This document shows, piece after piece, positions 1 to 13,925 of a stretch of 64,000 bases of DNA. The position numbers were made by a program, and so were the translations under genes. Below the pieces are notes generated by a model, which worked only from the letters and a program-made list of their open reading frames with translations, did no database searches and was not told where the DNA came from. Numbering within the stretch: the stretch's first letter is position 1; the number at the start of each line of letters is the position of its first letter. Source of the stretch: Trichoplax adhaerens (taxonomy: Eukaryota > Placozoa > Uniplacotomia > Trichoplacea > Trichoplacidae); contig NW_002060954.1 of the NCBI RefSeq assembly GCF_000150275.1, positions 1,640,074-1,704,073 of the forward strand, written 5' to 3'.

Positions 1-380
1 GTAAATGAGCTACAGGTTAACAGTCAACATACCACTAATAACCATGCTAGCTTTAGTAGCCAGCTTGCATAGCTGTACTCTCCAGGCCATATCATTAAAT
101 TAGTTTGATTAAGATATGCACTATCTAATATACTCTTGCTTAAAGATAGCTAGCAGCTCGAATCGGTAATAATAAAAATAATAATAACAATTCTGTAGCA
201 GTAATGGACAAATTTATAGGTATTTCTGCGCGTAGGTCTGTCAATTCTTTGAATCGTTGCTTGCTAATAATAATATGTATGTAATGATATAATGTATAAG
301 TACACCACTATTATTATGAATACTGTTAGTAAAACTTATTTTTACGCTATAAGGATGGCCTTTTTGTGCTTTTTCTATAG

Positions 381-3300
381 TTCAAGTTATAGCAAACTAT
401 GAAAAAAAGCAACTGCAGCTTACACAGGTTTGGAATGCAAGTTAGGTCTTGTTCGAGACTATAGTTGCGCCTGTCTCGTCTTCAACATCATTAAAACAGT
501 GCTTTATTCGTGGGTTATTTTTAAAAATCTTTAGATAGGAAAAAATCCTAGCAGAGTAAGCGGTCGATTACTGGAACCGCAAAAAACATGCATTCTTAAT
601 CCAAAAGAGAAATTTTCGCTATTGCGCAACAGTTTTGGATATGAAGTGCAATTTTTGAGTCAATCATCGCAAGATCAAATCACCTCGAAAAGACGATATG
701 AAGACATTGACAGGTCCGAATAGGATACAGGAATTATTTTGCAATTTATTAGTAATATTTACGCTTATTACCATTAATAAATAGTATTTTTATGGTACAA
801 TACACAAGGATAAATATACTGATGACATAATTGCTCAGATATAGCATAACAAGTAATTCGATCGTTTTTGCATTAATCTGGTCCTGTACTGAGTAGTTGC
901 ACCGAAGCGGAAGAAAGAAAAAGAATGAAACCCACATTGCATATAACAATGCAAAGTGTATTGCTTAAAACACCATATCGGGTCATTAAATCACTGGAAG
1001 AACCAAATTATAATGGCTGGACTGATTTCAGAGGCTTGTTAATTTATACGTCTGATAATGCAAATCCATCGACTAAGGTACTCGTATGTAACGTACTATT
1101 GCTTTACCTAGGTAGCGCATTTTCGAAAATTATTAAACTTTTTTACTAATTTGGATGTAATTCTGTTTCAAGATTGCTTCCTTCGACCTCGATGGAACGC
1201 TTATTGACAGCGGTACATCTAGAAAGTTCTCAGATCAATGGAGGTTACTAGCATATTGATGATTCATAGATTTATTTAGCTTTTTTATCTCAAAATCTGC
1301 AGTGTTAACCTGTTGTCAAATCATTAGATTCGCTTTTTCAACTGTAAGAAGTAAGCTGCAACAATTGAATAAAGAAGGATTTAAAGTAAGCTTTCCAGTC
1401 AACTTACAGTTAATTTAGATCGTCAGTCATATCTTAGAACATTTGTAAGTATATTTTGAAAACCGTGTGGTATGCGTACACTATACTTAAATTTCTTTTA
1501 TCTATTTGCAGGTTGTAATATTCTCGAATCAGGTGCATTATCACGTATTCGTCGTTCACTATTAATTACAGCATTATTAGTATAGTTAAATCTCTATTCT
1601 ATCGCATCACACGACAGCTAGGAATTGGCAATAAAATGGTAAACAAAGAAAGCTTTAAGAAGAAGATAACAAATATTATCAACTCATTGGGGGTACCAGT
1701 GCAGGTTCGAATAGATCGATTATAAAATAAGTACACTTTGATATTATCTCGGTGTGGAAAATTGTTCGTTAAGGTGTACTATACAGTACAGTAGAGTCAA
1801 TTGTTGTTCATGGATCAACGAATACACTTAATTTTTTCATTATTATGATATGCATATTTTATTCTTAGGCATATATTGCTACAAATCGAGATATATATCG
1901 GAAACCTTTTATAGGAATGTGGCAGTATTTAATATGGAAGGTAAAATACAGTATTAGTAAGTAATACTCAATGCTGTTAATTTACAGACGGTATCTGAAC
2001 ATCTGAACTTATAAGATGCAATATTTTCTGAAAAGCCTAACTGTATGCTTGAAAATAGATAAAAATGGACCATATGATAATTGATTACGTAACACTTATT
2101 TAATCATATAGGCAAACAACGCTATGACTATCGATTTGGAAACCAGCTTCTTCGTTGGAGGTCTAACTTTACAATTTTAGTTTACGTTGTAATAGAACGT
2201 ATTGAAGTGTGTTTAAATGAATACTTTTAAATTGTAGTAGTGATTGTCGATACTGGTTTGTAATTTACATCATGTTTCTATTACGAAATTAATTTTGATA
2301 TTTATATATGAAATATTCCCCTAACACAAAAGATGCTGCTGGAAGACCTGTAAATTGGCAACCGGGCAAACGAAAAGATTTTTCTTGCTCGGATAGGACT
2401 GTATGAACTTATCAGTTACTAAATTTTATTTCTAAAATATTCCAATATTTATGACTAAAAGTGTATTTCAAGATCTTCACTGTAATTGTCTCTCTCTATA
2501 GTTTGCAGCAAATATTGGGTTAAATTTTTGTACACCTGAAGAATTTTTCATCAACGGTAGAAAGGCAATCTTCAGCTGGCCTAGTTTTGATCCTGTATGT
2601 GCAGCTGCTAAATGTTATTAAATCCAGATTTACTTAAGAAATATGCGTCTTATTGTGTTACAGCGTAACTTTACGATAGAAGGAACGTTGTGTTATCCCT
2701 CTAACGTTGACCTTACGAACAGCCAACAGGAGGTAGGTACTAATACAGCTAAAAACATGAAGTTTATTTGCGAATGTCGTCTCAAAAAAATTTCGAAAAC
2801 TGTAATGCTGCAGTATTCTATGGTAGTTAAGAAGATACTCAGTTATACCACGATTTCTTTGTTGTAGATGGTGATTCTTATTGGGATGCCCGGAGGTTGA
2901 TTGTTATTCTTACCCAAAATTTTACATAATAAAACTGTATAAAAGAATGAATCATTACACATGTGATAATAACTTCAGAAAGTTATTATTATTTGTGACT
3001 TACTAATTTAATAGGAGCATGTACTATTCATTTATTACTTTTTACTTAATAGCCGGTAAAAGTACATTCGTAAGAAATTACTTGAGCCCACGCGGATATG
3101 TAGATGTTAACCGGGTAAGGTTAATTCTAGTATCCTTCGATATAATTATATCATTATCTTTTAATCAATATCACTTTAAATTACCATCAGGATAAATTGA
3201 AATCTTGGCAAAAATGTGTATCTGTTTGCACTGTATTACTGGATAGAGGTTCCAGTGTTGTTATAGATAATACAAATCCAGATAAGTTTTCAAGGAAAAG

Positions 3301-3980
3301 GTATTCAAATCGCTTACTGCTACTGTCTTTGCATTGTACGGTATATATGTAACATATGGATTTTAACTGTACTTATGCTGATTGGCAAATTTTTAGAATA
3401 AAAGATTGAATGCGTAATCTCTATACTACCTAAATATTATAGGTATATTGACTGCGCACGGTCTAAGAAGATACCTATTAGATGTTTTATATTCACAACA
3501 TTGGAAGAGATCGCTAAGCATAACAATAAGGTAATGCATTGCTCTAGAAAAATATAGTAACTTGTAGTATTCTGTAGGATTGTAACATGGCGAGACAGTT
3601 ATCTCACCTTGAAAACGGAGAGCATACAAATAAACGGACTAACTCCTTTTAGATTCGCGAAGCTACTGCTGAGGAAGGATACCAATCAGTTACCGAGATT
3701 GCTTTCAACACCTTCAAGTTCGATTATCTTCTAAGTTATAATATTGTTATCTTTAGTATCCATTTATCATTGCTATGCTTAGTTTTCTAACATTTCTTGT
3801 GCAAGGGAATTTTTATTGGGTACTTATAACTTATAGATTTAAATATTTCTTTACTTGAAAATTAGGTCTAGATATGAAGAGCCCTGCTTGAGTGAAGGTT
3901 TTTCTGATATTATTAAAATCAATTTTCTGTGTAAGTTTTCAAACGAGTATGAGGAACTGTTCTACAAGCAACTTACATAG
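381..3980 (+). CDS. PNKP: Polynucleotide kinase 3'-phosphatase (PNKP), 5' end uncertain
   Basis: Bifunctional DNA-end repair enzyme: removes 3' phosphates and adds 5' phosphates at strand breaks. Exons: 381-427, 535-713, 897-1077, 1173-1243, 1328-1385, 1512-1532, 1618-1704, 1869-1940, 2112-2160, 2333-2400, 2502-2594, 2664-2732, 2868-2895, 3053-3114, 3191-3300, 3443-3530, 3653-3717, 3866-3980; all phases close and give about 487 codons (human protein about 520). The phosphatase domain has the HAD motif FDLDGTLID and the GDAAGRP motif; the kinase domain has the P-loop GMPGAGKST and IDNTNPD. The first two exons read like the C-terminal half of the PNKP FHA domain (IGKNPSRVSGRLLEP). A possible first exon is 204-219 (MDKFI, phase 1), but upstream exons could also lie outside the window. 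The Met at 925 is internal, because the frame is open from the 897 acceptor. Confidence 0.92.
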
Positions 3981-5781
3981 GCTAGTAACTAGACTGGTAG
4001 GATACTGGTATAGAACCTAATGGCTATCATAATCAGAGATTTTACGTTTATTTATGTTATAAAACGTGATCACATAAGATTATAATAATTTGGTTTTTAA
4101 TAGCATGTGTTGTAATTAGTTCCCGTTTATGTCTTGTTATACGATTATTTGACAAATTATTTTAAGTTAGTCTGTTTTATACATCGATGGTTACTGTATA
4201 ATTAATGAATTGATGTACAGTATATTGTAATGTCTAAACTATAATACTCTTGTGATGAAATCTGGACACTGCTGGTACTGTAAGTGCTATAAGCTATAAC
4301 TGTGAATTGTAATATACATGAAATCTAATGTAAGTCCTTGTGGTGAAAACTCAAGAGATTAAATTAATTAATTATTGATTAACTGTTGCAGTCTAATTCC
4401 AAGTTCACAATCTACAAATAGTAGAGCAAGGTATTTGATGAAATTCAGGATTTCTTAGCATTTACGTATTGTTGCCTGACTCTAAGTAGAACTTGGGCTA
4501 CCTTGTAATTATTTAAACCATTTATTGGATTACATGATTTTACGCTCCATACCGCTTTTCTCGTATGTTGCAGTAGGATATTGGCCTACCAATACCATGA
4601 GGTGAAAATATGCACCTCGTTGATCAATCGAATCGCGTGATCTTGTATAGAGTATAGCAATTTTTTATCTAAATGCTTTGCTAATGTGGTACTGTACAGT
4701 TAAAGTGTAAACGTATTGTATGGATGCGCAGACATTATTTGCAATGGTACAGCCTTGGAAAACGTATCTATCGATGAACTAATTACCTAGCGAATTTGAA
4801 AGTAATGTCGACTTTACAATTACGCGTATAGAAAAATCAATCAAGTAGGTGCTATGAGATGCTCTGACTTTCATGTTAAATATAATTAGAGATGTAGGCA
4901 AAAAAGGTAGAGTTGCTAAGCTAACAATGTGAATAAACATGAACGATGTAATGATCGATTTGGTAATCATCTTATCTTAGTCAACTCGTTCCGCAAAAGT
5001 ATTTATTTAAACATTTTCTGCAGGTGCACTATACAGTATAACAAAGGCCAAATGATGTACCGTACTCTAGAGTAGAGTATCGAGAGCAATACATTTAGGC
5101 GAAGTATTATCAGCGGGACATTCCACTAGTAACAATTATTTCAAAGCGTACTTGCTGTAACTTGCAATCTTTTAGCCTAATTTACGGTTACAGCCTGCAG
5201 CGAAGTAAAGCTAGTACCGCATACCTCGTTGTAAGCACAATAGTTCAAGTTCCAAAGTCCTGTCTGTCTCTCAGCCTGTGGTAGCACCCAGCACTTTTTA
5301 ATGCGCACGCAACACCCGTACACTGTTATCTTTATCTTTTACATACTGTACAATTTATAGGGTAGCTGGTAGCATGAACATCCAGAGTACAGTACAGAAT
5401 TGGATACTGTATTCTATCAGGGACTATTTTAAAGTCTCATCCTCTTCCAGTATTTTGATAGAAACTCATCCTCTCCTCGTATTTTAGATTTGGATGGAGC
5501 GGGTGTGTTTAGTTTAAACTAGAACAACATGAGTGATAAGTGCATTTAGCTCTACAGTCATAAAATGATATGTGATATCCAGTGTGGTGTAAAGTAGTGT
5601 GCATATTAGGTGTCATGTCACGACTGGGATCCGTGGTTCAAGACGAGCAATTGATAAGTGATATTATAATGACAGTGTTACGGGAACGAGATAAAGGGGT
5701 GACAATCGATTTTGCGTATTTAAGCCAATAGTACAGCGTATACTGTACTCTCGTGGACTACAGTACTGTACATTGTACAAG

Positions 5782-5982
5782 TGTGAGCCAGTTCTCTTTA
5801 ATGTGCGATTAGGCAAAATAAATTGTAGTAAAGCTGCAAAATTTGCCTCAAATTTTATATTAGCTTACAGCACTCTTACTCTAATTCCAACTGGTTCACA
5901 CTGATGTGAGCCAGTTGTATTTAGAGCGCTATTAGGCAAAATTAATTGTAGTAAAGCTGCAAAATTTGCCTAAAATTCTATA
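5782..5982. repeat. Duplicated about 80-bp element with an inverted junction
   Basis: Two imperfect direct copies, 5782-5860 and 5905-5982, start with TGTGAGCCAGTT and share a long block around AAGCTGCAAAATTTGCCT; the offset is 123 bases. Just before the second copy, 5889-5900 (AACTGGTTCACA) is the inverse of its first 12 bases with one mismatch, giving a hairpin with a 4-base loop (5901-5904). This could be a miniature inverted-repeat element or a decayed palindromic repeat. No terminal duplication was identified. Confidence 0.7.
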
Positions 5983-6042
5983 CATATACTGTAGATGAAG
6001 GAACGATCTATCCGCTCTGTAGATGCTCCTGTCCTGCCAAGA

Positions 6043-6089
6043 TACTGTACTGTACGTACAGTGCACAGTACTGTACCGTACTGTACAAT
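6043..6089. repeat. GTAC palindrome cluster
   Basis: Run of overlapping TACTGTAC / GTACAGTAC units, including ACAGTACTGTAC. Each unit is nearly self-complementary. It is one of several such clusters in the first 17 kb. Confidence 0.7.
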
Positions 6090-7805
6090 ACACTATTAAT
6101 AACTATTGACCATTGCATTAATTGGTTATTGCTTGTTAAGTTGTTAGTTAGTTTTAACTACGTAATACAGTACACTGACGATATTATATCTAGGGCGTTG
6201 AAGACATTTAGCAGTTATAAGGATCCATCGAAAAGTAAAAATTACTCAGTATTGTCAACAGCGGTTTTATTGCTGTACAGTGTTATTAGCGGTGATTGCA
6301 AAATACTGGAGGGGCGCGCAATGAGTCGTAAGTTTCTAACAAATTAGTATTAATATTTTCATCGACGTACTTATTACAGTACTTGGCCATTTCACTCCTA
6401 GTTAAGGCGTTACACTAAATTAATTGGCATCCGTGTTAAAAAAAATTTGAACTGTGATCCAATCTAGTGATTCTTCCGTGTGGATAGATAGCAATACGCC
6501 GTCATGGTGGACTGGCCTACGGCAACTGTTGTAACTTGTTAATGCACTTTTTTCTTAATTTTTGACACTCACGGATTTTGGAAAGAAACATGTAAATGAT
6601 TATAATTATTGTTGCTGGTCTCAGGCTTGAGCTTTCACTAATTAATTATCGAAGTGATATTTTGCTACAGAAACGTCAATTATGATACACTATTTTTTAC
6701 TCGATTGTGATGCGTACACATGGACAGAAACATGCTCATGGGTCGTTTCCCTATATAATAGCTTGTAATAACTGGAATAGCCGTAATAATATAATGAACA
6801 TGCAACATCTTAGAAGAGACCAAATAAACCGTGTTCCCCCATGTCTATGCACAAATTGGATACAACTGTAAAACAGTGGAAAGAAAGTCATCCTTTCTTG
6901 TTTTATGATACTGTTCCAGTCAATGAGATCGCATTGCACTAAGCAATGTAGCACATTCAAGAATTCGAACTTTTATCAATACTGTACAGTACTGTACTGT
7001 AAAGGAGAATTAGTACGTATATTGATGGGGCAGTAAATTGATACACTGTAAATCACTTAGTTGGCAGAATTTGTCGTTATGGATAAATTGTCTTACACTT
7101 TTTTTCCTTTCGTACTATACTACAGTATACTGTGTAACATCACGATTGATACAGAATTTGCCTAAATAAGTGTACTTATGCCAAAGCTATGTTTGTCCGA
7201 CATGAATTATATGTTGTGGCGTATCTCAGCCCATACGTTGTTGAGAGTTGCTCCTTTTTATCATGTTTACAGTCCAGTATTAAACAACGGCGTCGGACAA
7301 TACGGTACATGATCTTGTGACCTGTCTTACAAGTTAAAAGTAATTACTGATATGAATCCAAACTGGACAAACGCTATCGTCCCGTTTTTAAAACTTTTTT
7401 TCAGTAACTCTTGTCAATTTTCGATTATAATTGTTTATAAATATTAAATTATGTTACTTGATTGGGTTGGGAGCTTTAACTTTTGTCAGACTGTACTGTA
7501 CGTAGGATATGATGTACAGTAGTACTGTCCATATACAATACTGTACAGTATGTGCACTGTAGAGTACTAGATAGAAAAGAAAAATTCTGGGATACTTCTA
7601 GACAGTAGTGCTGATGTAATGTAATTCAGTGTCGAAAAGTAGTACATTAGTAGTAAATTGGACTCGCGATGAAGAAGTAAAATGTGGGAGGGACAAAAAG
7701 TTACGAATTACTGCAAATTGATATGGCGATTAAATGTTCATCTTGACTTATTCCCCTTGATTACTTAATTATTTAGGAGGCGGTGATAGGCATCGCGACA
7801 CAGAA

Positions 7806-10800
7806 ATGGTGACAACCTGTGCCATTTGCGGCGATCGAGCAACCGGTAAACACTATGGCGCGCCAAGTTGTGATGGTTGTAAGGGATTTTTTAGACGTAG
7901 TGTACGTCAAAACCATGTTTATACTTGCCGTTTTGGTCGAAGTTGTGTCATCGATAAAGACAAGCGCAATCAATGTCGCTATTGTCGTTTAAAAAAGTGC
8001 TTTCGAGCCGGGATGAAGAAAGAAGGTAGGTACTTCATATATTTACAGTATATATACGCTGTACCCACGCATGTCAAACCAAAGAAATACGATTACTCTA
8101 CATAATGTATTAACATGGAGTCAGCTTATTTTTCTTCCCCATGAATTATGGTTGATAGTAAAATAATATCTAGCCTTGAGCTAATGTATGTAAGCCATCG
8201 TTGTGAAACAGCATCCAACTAATAATTATAATTAAGGAATGAAGTGTTGGGAAGTTTTAAATGTAGACAAATACATACTCTATCCTGGATTCGAATTACA
8301 GTAATGAATCGACTTCTGACAGTATGATATTGACGATAATGGCATTATAAAAAATCATTTCGCTTTTGTGTACTGTAGTTGTAGTTCAATATAGTATCCA
8401 CCGTATTTGCTATTAAAATTGACTGTTTTTATGTACGAATTGTTGTCACCATCTCCTGCTATAGTGTGTACTGTAATGCGGTGTGCAACACATAAAGTTT
8501 ACACCTATGAAATTATTATCCATTCCATTCTCAGCAACTAGAATACATACAAATACTTTTTTTACACCACTGTTGTTGGCATGTTGTATATATCTATAAT
8601 TATTACGATATTTACATTTTGAGAATCAGCAAACTTTTAGATACTATTAACAAAATTTATGAAGCTATTAAAATTAAACTAATGCTAATTATCGATATAT
8701 TTTAATTTACATACAAACTTTTTATTACCGTGTTATTTTTGTTTATTCTAGTCCAGTACAATCGTTCGCAATCGTCTTTTTGTAGCATATTACTATACAA
8801 CTTTTACAATACTGGTTACCGCATTAAAACACATTAATAATAACAACTATTAAAATGGCATTGTGCTTCACTCTGAGAAAGAAATGAAAATTTTTATTGG
8901 AGTTGAGGTGGACAGTATAACACAAAGAAGTATGTATAATATATAAAACCTATACTGTATAGTGTATACTACAGATTACTGAGCGCACGAAAGTGGGAGA
9001 CACGGCTAGCTTAGATGAAATAATTTTATCCCTGAAGAACGCAATCTATGTAGTACGGTAATTTACTCGTATTTTGGAGGTAGTTCATTATAGTACGTCT
9101 AGGTAATGTACAAATAGATAATTAATACACACGAATATGCTTAACAAAAATCTTTCGGAGATTTGTTGCTAAGTTCCTTTTTTTGTCATAGAAAGTTTAA
9201 AATACGATTGCTTTGACAATCCAATATCTTTTGTTTAAATGACTAATTCAAAACTCAATACTCAATGGTTTAAAGTAATACAATATTGTAACTATTTCGG
9301 CCTGGTTGTCAAGTTGAATCTTTGCTTGCAAATGTAGCTTTTTATTGGTAGATAAATATTAAACTTTAAATGAATCCTTTTTTACGGTATGCGGATTCAT
9401 CTTTGACCTTTGGATTTAATGTCAGTTTGAAGTTCATCGCGGTATTTCTGCTACATTAAATAAGAAAATATTAGCAAAAATAGTCGAAAGTCCAAATTTA
9501 AAAATTATACTCTAGTGACTTAATGATTGGTAATCAGTTCAAAATCTTCGGATAACATAAATATATTCTTGTTATTGTTTCTTTTAGCGACAGTAATGCT
9601 GTCTTTATATTCATAATTTCGTTTCTCAGCAACAAAATAAATGACGTGAAGTATTATACAGTAGTTACACAGTTATAGCTATGACAACGATTCAGTCATT
9701 TCAGGGTTGTTCAGATTCAAAACATCGGTTCTGTACTGATTTATTATAGACGACTATTGTGATCGATAATATACCTTTTATTATTATTATTATTCGTAGA
9801 ATATACGTAATATTAATGATTTGTCGACTGATGATCGATTTTGTACGTCAAGAATGCGCGCATCTTTATGTTACAATTTAATGAAACATTTTCTTATGCG
9901 CTTTTGCGGTTGTCAAATTCTTAATGTAACAACATTCTAATATTACTTTCATACAAGTACAATGGATAATACAGCACAGTGTTACCATGATTGATCTAAT
10001 TTAATTTCATTATGCTCTCTATAGCGATTATTATAACTATCTTTTTTTCATTTTTATGTAATCTCTTTTCATTAGTTAAGGCAGACTTATTACAGAGTGA
10101 GTTAATAGCTAAAGCTGGATGATAGCATTAGTTTTCTTGAAGTGGAAAAGATATAGTTTAGTATAGTAATATAGTTGCATTACGTTGTGTAGGATTGTTA
10201 GTGCACAATATTGATTCGATTCTGTAATCAGGATAAGAAAAGAGATGCTAACTTTATTTCAATAAGAATTCAGCTACTTTTTCACATAGCTTTCTTTATC
10301 GTATCCACTGATCGTAGCCTATTTATTTATCAATGATTTGTGATTGGAATTTTAAAGGGCTTTGATAGATACACCCTTACGGAAAATTGCAAATCCGCCA
10401 TGAACTAGAATTGACTTATACGCTTACAATATGTAACATACTTACTTTTATACAGTGTAATACTTTGCATTTCCGTCATCAACTAAGTCTGCATATCCCC
10501 GTATCATATTGCAAATAGTAAAATTCGTCTACTTCCTACTTTCAAGCAATATTTTATTATCTATTACTACCTTTTGCCCACACTGACTGTAATATAGTAA
10601 TATGCGAGTGTTTGCTATATAACGATGTACTGTATAATATGAATATATCAATTTTAGATCTCATGTATCTTCTTACATAATACAGTAAATCTTTAACATG
10701 ACGTACTGCAGTATGTTAGATACTATCTGCGATGTCTATAGACATTACAATTATTTATAATGATTTATTCTCCTGAAACTATTTAGCCGTTCAGAGCGAA

Positions 10801-11694
10801 AGAGATCGGATATCGAGAAGACCGTCAGAAGATCAATCCGGTGGTAGTGAGCTTACGTGCAGCACGTTATTAGCAGCCGAATTATTGTCACAACCTCAAT
10901 CGTCTCCGCCACGTGAATGCTCACTGGATGTAATACGTATGGCCTCAGTTAATGATATTTGCGAATCGATGAGGCAACAGTTACTGCTTCTGGTCGAATG
11001 GGCCAAATATATTCCGAGTTTTTGTGAATTACTACTAGATGATCAGGTCACTTTATTACGAGCACATGCATGCGAGCATTTAATGTTGGGTGTTGCTAGA
11101 CGATCAATGAGATTAAAAAATATTCTCTTACTTGGGAATGATTTGATTTTACCTCGACATCTTCCGGAGGAGCCAGAAATTGCTCGTATCGCTTGTCGTA
11201 TAATGGACGAATTGTGTTTGCCCATGTTAACGCATAATATTGATGATACTGAGTACGCATGTCTGAAAGCTATTGTATTTTTTAATCCTGATGCCAAAGG
11301 ATTGAATGAGCCTATGAAGATAAAGCGATTGCGCTTTCAAATTCAATTAGCACTAGAAGATTACATCAATGATCGCCAATATGATTCTCGTGGACGATTT
11401 GGTGAGATGCTTTTACTCCTACCAAATTTACATTCAATTGCAATGCAGTCTGTCGAACATCTACAATTTGCGCGCTTATTTGGTACTGCTAAAGTTGATA
11501 GTCTACTGCAAGAAATGTTGCTTGGAGGTGCAGATAATTCGTCAGCAAGTGGTATGATACAGGAAGATCCACTACGAAATTCTGCTAGCTCAACGGTATT
11601 GCCTATTCTTAAATCGGAATCTGTCAATGTCAGTAATGGTCACGGGCATGTATGTTCGACGGTTCCACTATCTACAGGTGTAGATCATAGATAA
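7806..11694 (+). CDS. HNF4: HNF4-type nuclear receptor (NR2A)
   Basis: Zinc-finger transcription factor. Exon 7806-8025 encodes the DNA-binding domain: two C4 zinc fingers, P-box CDGCKG, second finger ending [18 protein letters not shown] 2761-nt intron follows, then exon 10787-11694 (phase 1 junction) with hinge, ligand-binding domain ([37 protein letters not shown]) and an AF-2 helix [10 protein letters not shown]. After it comes a serine-rich tail of about 55 residues. Spliced length is 375 aa from the Met at 7806. HNF4 receptors bind DR1 elements as homodimers and hold fatty acids in the pocket (family knowledge). The frame stays open upstream to an acceptor-like TTTAG before 7777, so a 5' exon adding an A/B domain is possible. 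Antisense ORFs over the LBD exon are shadows. Confidence 0.95.
8026..10786 (+). other. Large HNF4 intron
   Basis: Phase-1 intron with donor GTAGGT and acceptor TTTAG, splitting the DNA-binding domain from the hinge right after MKKE. It is far longer than most introns here. No nested gene or conserved exon was recognised; the content is AT-rich with scattered short poly-T and TTATTATTATT runs. Confidence 0.85.
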
Positions 11695-13844
11695 TGTTAC
11701 TGTAGCACAGGAAAAACAAGCCCCATAATGTAACCATTCTGTCTCGTATTTACAATTCTTGGCTCCTAGATCGTACAGATGTCGTACAAGTAGGCACAAA
11801 ATGAAATATTAAATCAATTTTGACTAGATATTGGATTGAAATAATTGATAATTGCGATATCCATTTTATTTATAATATTGTCATTAATCTTGCTTACTGG
11901 TATTTTTAAGACTACAAACAGATCTAAATCCCGCAATTGTATCCCTTTATCGTAGCCCAGTACATTGTTAAGATAGCCAAATATTGTACTTTGCAGATAG
12001 ATTTTGTTTTAATTTTCTTTATTACTTAAAAGATTATAAATCCATAGATAAATGCATCGATATTAATACCTTCATTCGCAAGCACATAAATTTCATTTAT
12101 TATAAAATCATTATAGCTACTTCACAATTTTACTCCTCCAAATGTTACGGCCGAGTATATTAATATTGATTATGCACTATGCTGCAACTATATCGAAGAA
12201 AACCTTTCAGCTCTGCAACAGTCTATATCAGCATATATGCTGCAGGTTTCTATTTTAAAGCAAAGTATATTTTTTTCCTTAATTTTCTGTTAAAGATAAT
12301 TCAAATTAACTTCGGGGTTGCATCTCTTGTAGCCTTTTTAATAAGGTTCTGCTCTTACAGCTGGATGGCTTATATGTTCTAAATATATGATTACTGTAAT
12401 AATAATCTGTTTTAACTACCAATATCTTAGATTGTTACAGCTTCGAAAGCATTGTAAAATGTTATTTTGAAGTTCGTATTCACCTAGGAATTATGTATCA
12501 TAATTACTTGATGAACAGGCATGGAAAATGAATTTCATCGGGATGAGACATTGTATTTATTTTGTTCATGATGGCCTCTTAATCTAAATCTCTTTCCCTT
12601 TGTTTTACATGAATTGCTTTGTATTTGATGCCATTCTAAAATTCGGAATCGTTGGGCTTTTAAGATCAATTCTTTCTTTTTAATCGTTGTAAATCTGAAC
12701 TAGCTCTCTAATTGAATCCACACTTGTAATATAATATCCTATAGTAATTAATTATATAATTCTACGCATATGATCCTTGGTTACTATCGCACATCCCTAA
12801 TGTACTACAGTTAATTCAAAAAGAAAATTCCTAAATTGGCGGTAATTACTACAGTATTATTAAATTGTTTCTCAGTAATTGCGGCATTATGTTACGTTGC
12901 TAATCTGCTTTATAATACCTCCACGTTATAATGTAGTCGTGCCATGAATAAAACTGATACGAGTAACTTCACCTGAGACATAGAGCACTCGTATATGTAA
13001 CATGGCAACCCGTCTTAGTATCAGTAATTTTCATAATAAAGATTATAAGAAAATTATTATTATAACCTATTTATTGACTCCGCATCTATCTCTTATGCAT
13101 GTGATTATATGTTAGGATATAAAAATAATCTGACCCATCGGACTTTCGTAAGCTTCGCATCATACATCGTGGTTAGTGGTCAGCTAACGTGTTGCTACTT
13201 GGGAATGATGTGCACGTTTGCCTATCACACGCGCATATAGCAAGTAGAGTATAGTACTAAATTGTTTTGCATGAGCCACCGTACGTGTTTCGCTTAAGAC
13301 GGTAATACTATTGTTTCGCTTTTTGCTTTAGCGTACAGTATGTTAGTATGGACCGATGGATTATCACTCTTGAAATTAGTACCATAAGAAGTCATTTTGG
13401 GATATTTATGGTCTAATTTGTTAAGAGAAGTCCGTCTGTCTGATGCGACGACCAAGCCTTCTTCATGTCGTCCATCCACATTAGGCCCTCCGTAAAAATG
13501 GACCACTACTTCATGGGCGTACACTACAGTGCTACATACTGGTTGAAAACTGTTCAGCCATAGTGTAGTCTTTAAACTTTTAAGGTATTTACTTTGAATT
13601 TGGCTAAAGTTTCACAAATACAGATCAGTACAACCTTGAGCAAGTGGCACTTGATGTTTTTTTAATTTTTTTTTACTGCATTATTGAGTTATTTTATTTC
13701 TTTGAAATTTCTAATATAAACCGTCAGTCATTGGTACGTGTTAACCGAACCTTTCTCAGGTCTACCCCTTGTCCACATTACTTTACAGTAGTACTAGTAC
13801 TGTAGTATGAGACACTTTCGATGAGATGCGCTGAGAAAAGGAGA

Positions 13845-13925
13845 CAGTAGTAGTACATGTACAGTACAGTGGTGTATTCAATTTTTAATGCTAAAGTACT
13901 GTACACTGGTGTACAGTACTGTACG
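13845..13925. repeat. GTAC palindrome cluster
   Basis: Repeats of GTACAGTAC and TACTGTAC around a short spacer, including GTGTACAGTACTGTACGT. The arms could pair into a cruciform. Confidence 0.65.

Larger units (their letters stand above)
3981..7776. other. Non-coding interval between PNKP and HNF4
   Basis: No exon with conserved protein character was seen on either strand; the short ORFs here are AT-rich and unlike known proteins. The interval holds GTAC-type palindromes (about 5030-5060, 5340-5410, 5740-5780, 6040-6090, 6980-7005, 7490-7565) and a duplicated element at 5782-5982. The HNF4 promoter and any 5' non-coding exon would be expected in the right-hand part, but no core promoter could be assigned. 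Confidence 0.5.

Noticed and set aside
925..1149. Met at 925 as the PNKP start
   Set aside because: The frame is open upstream to an acceptor at 895-896 that joins in phase with the FHA-like exon 535-713, so this Met is internal.
3426..3629. 67-codon minus-strand ORF
   Set aside because: Covers a PNKP exon and an intron in antisense; no supporting similarity.
11043..11627. Antisense ORFs over the HNF4 ligand-binding exon
   Set aside because: They are shadows of the conserved HNF4 reading and resemble no protein family.
13294..13524. 76-codon minus-strand ORF in the HNF4-DCAF11 interval
   Set aside because: Less AT-rich than its surroundings, but no family resemblance, signal or partner exon; not enough to call a gene.
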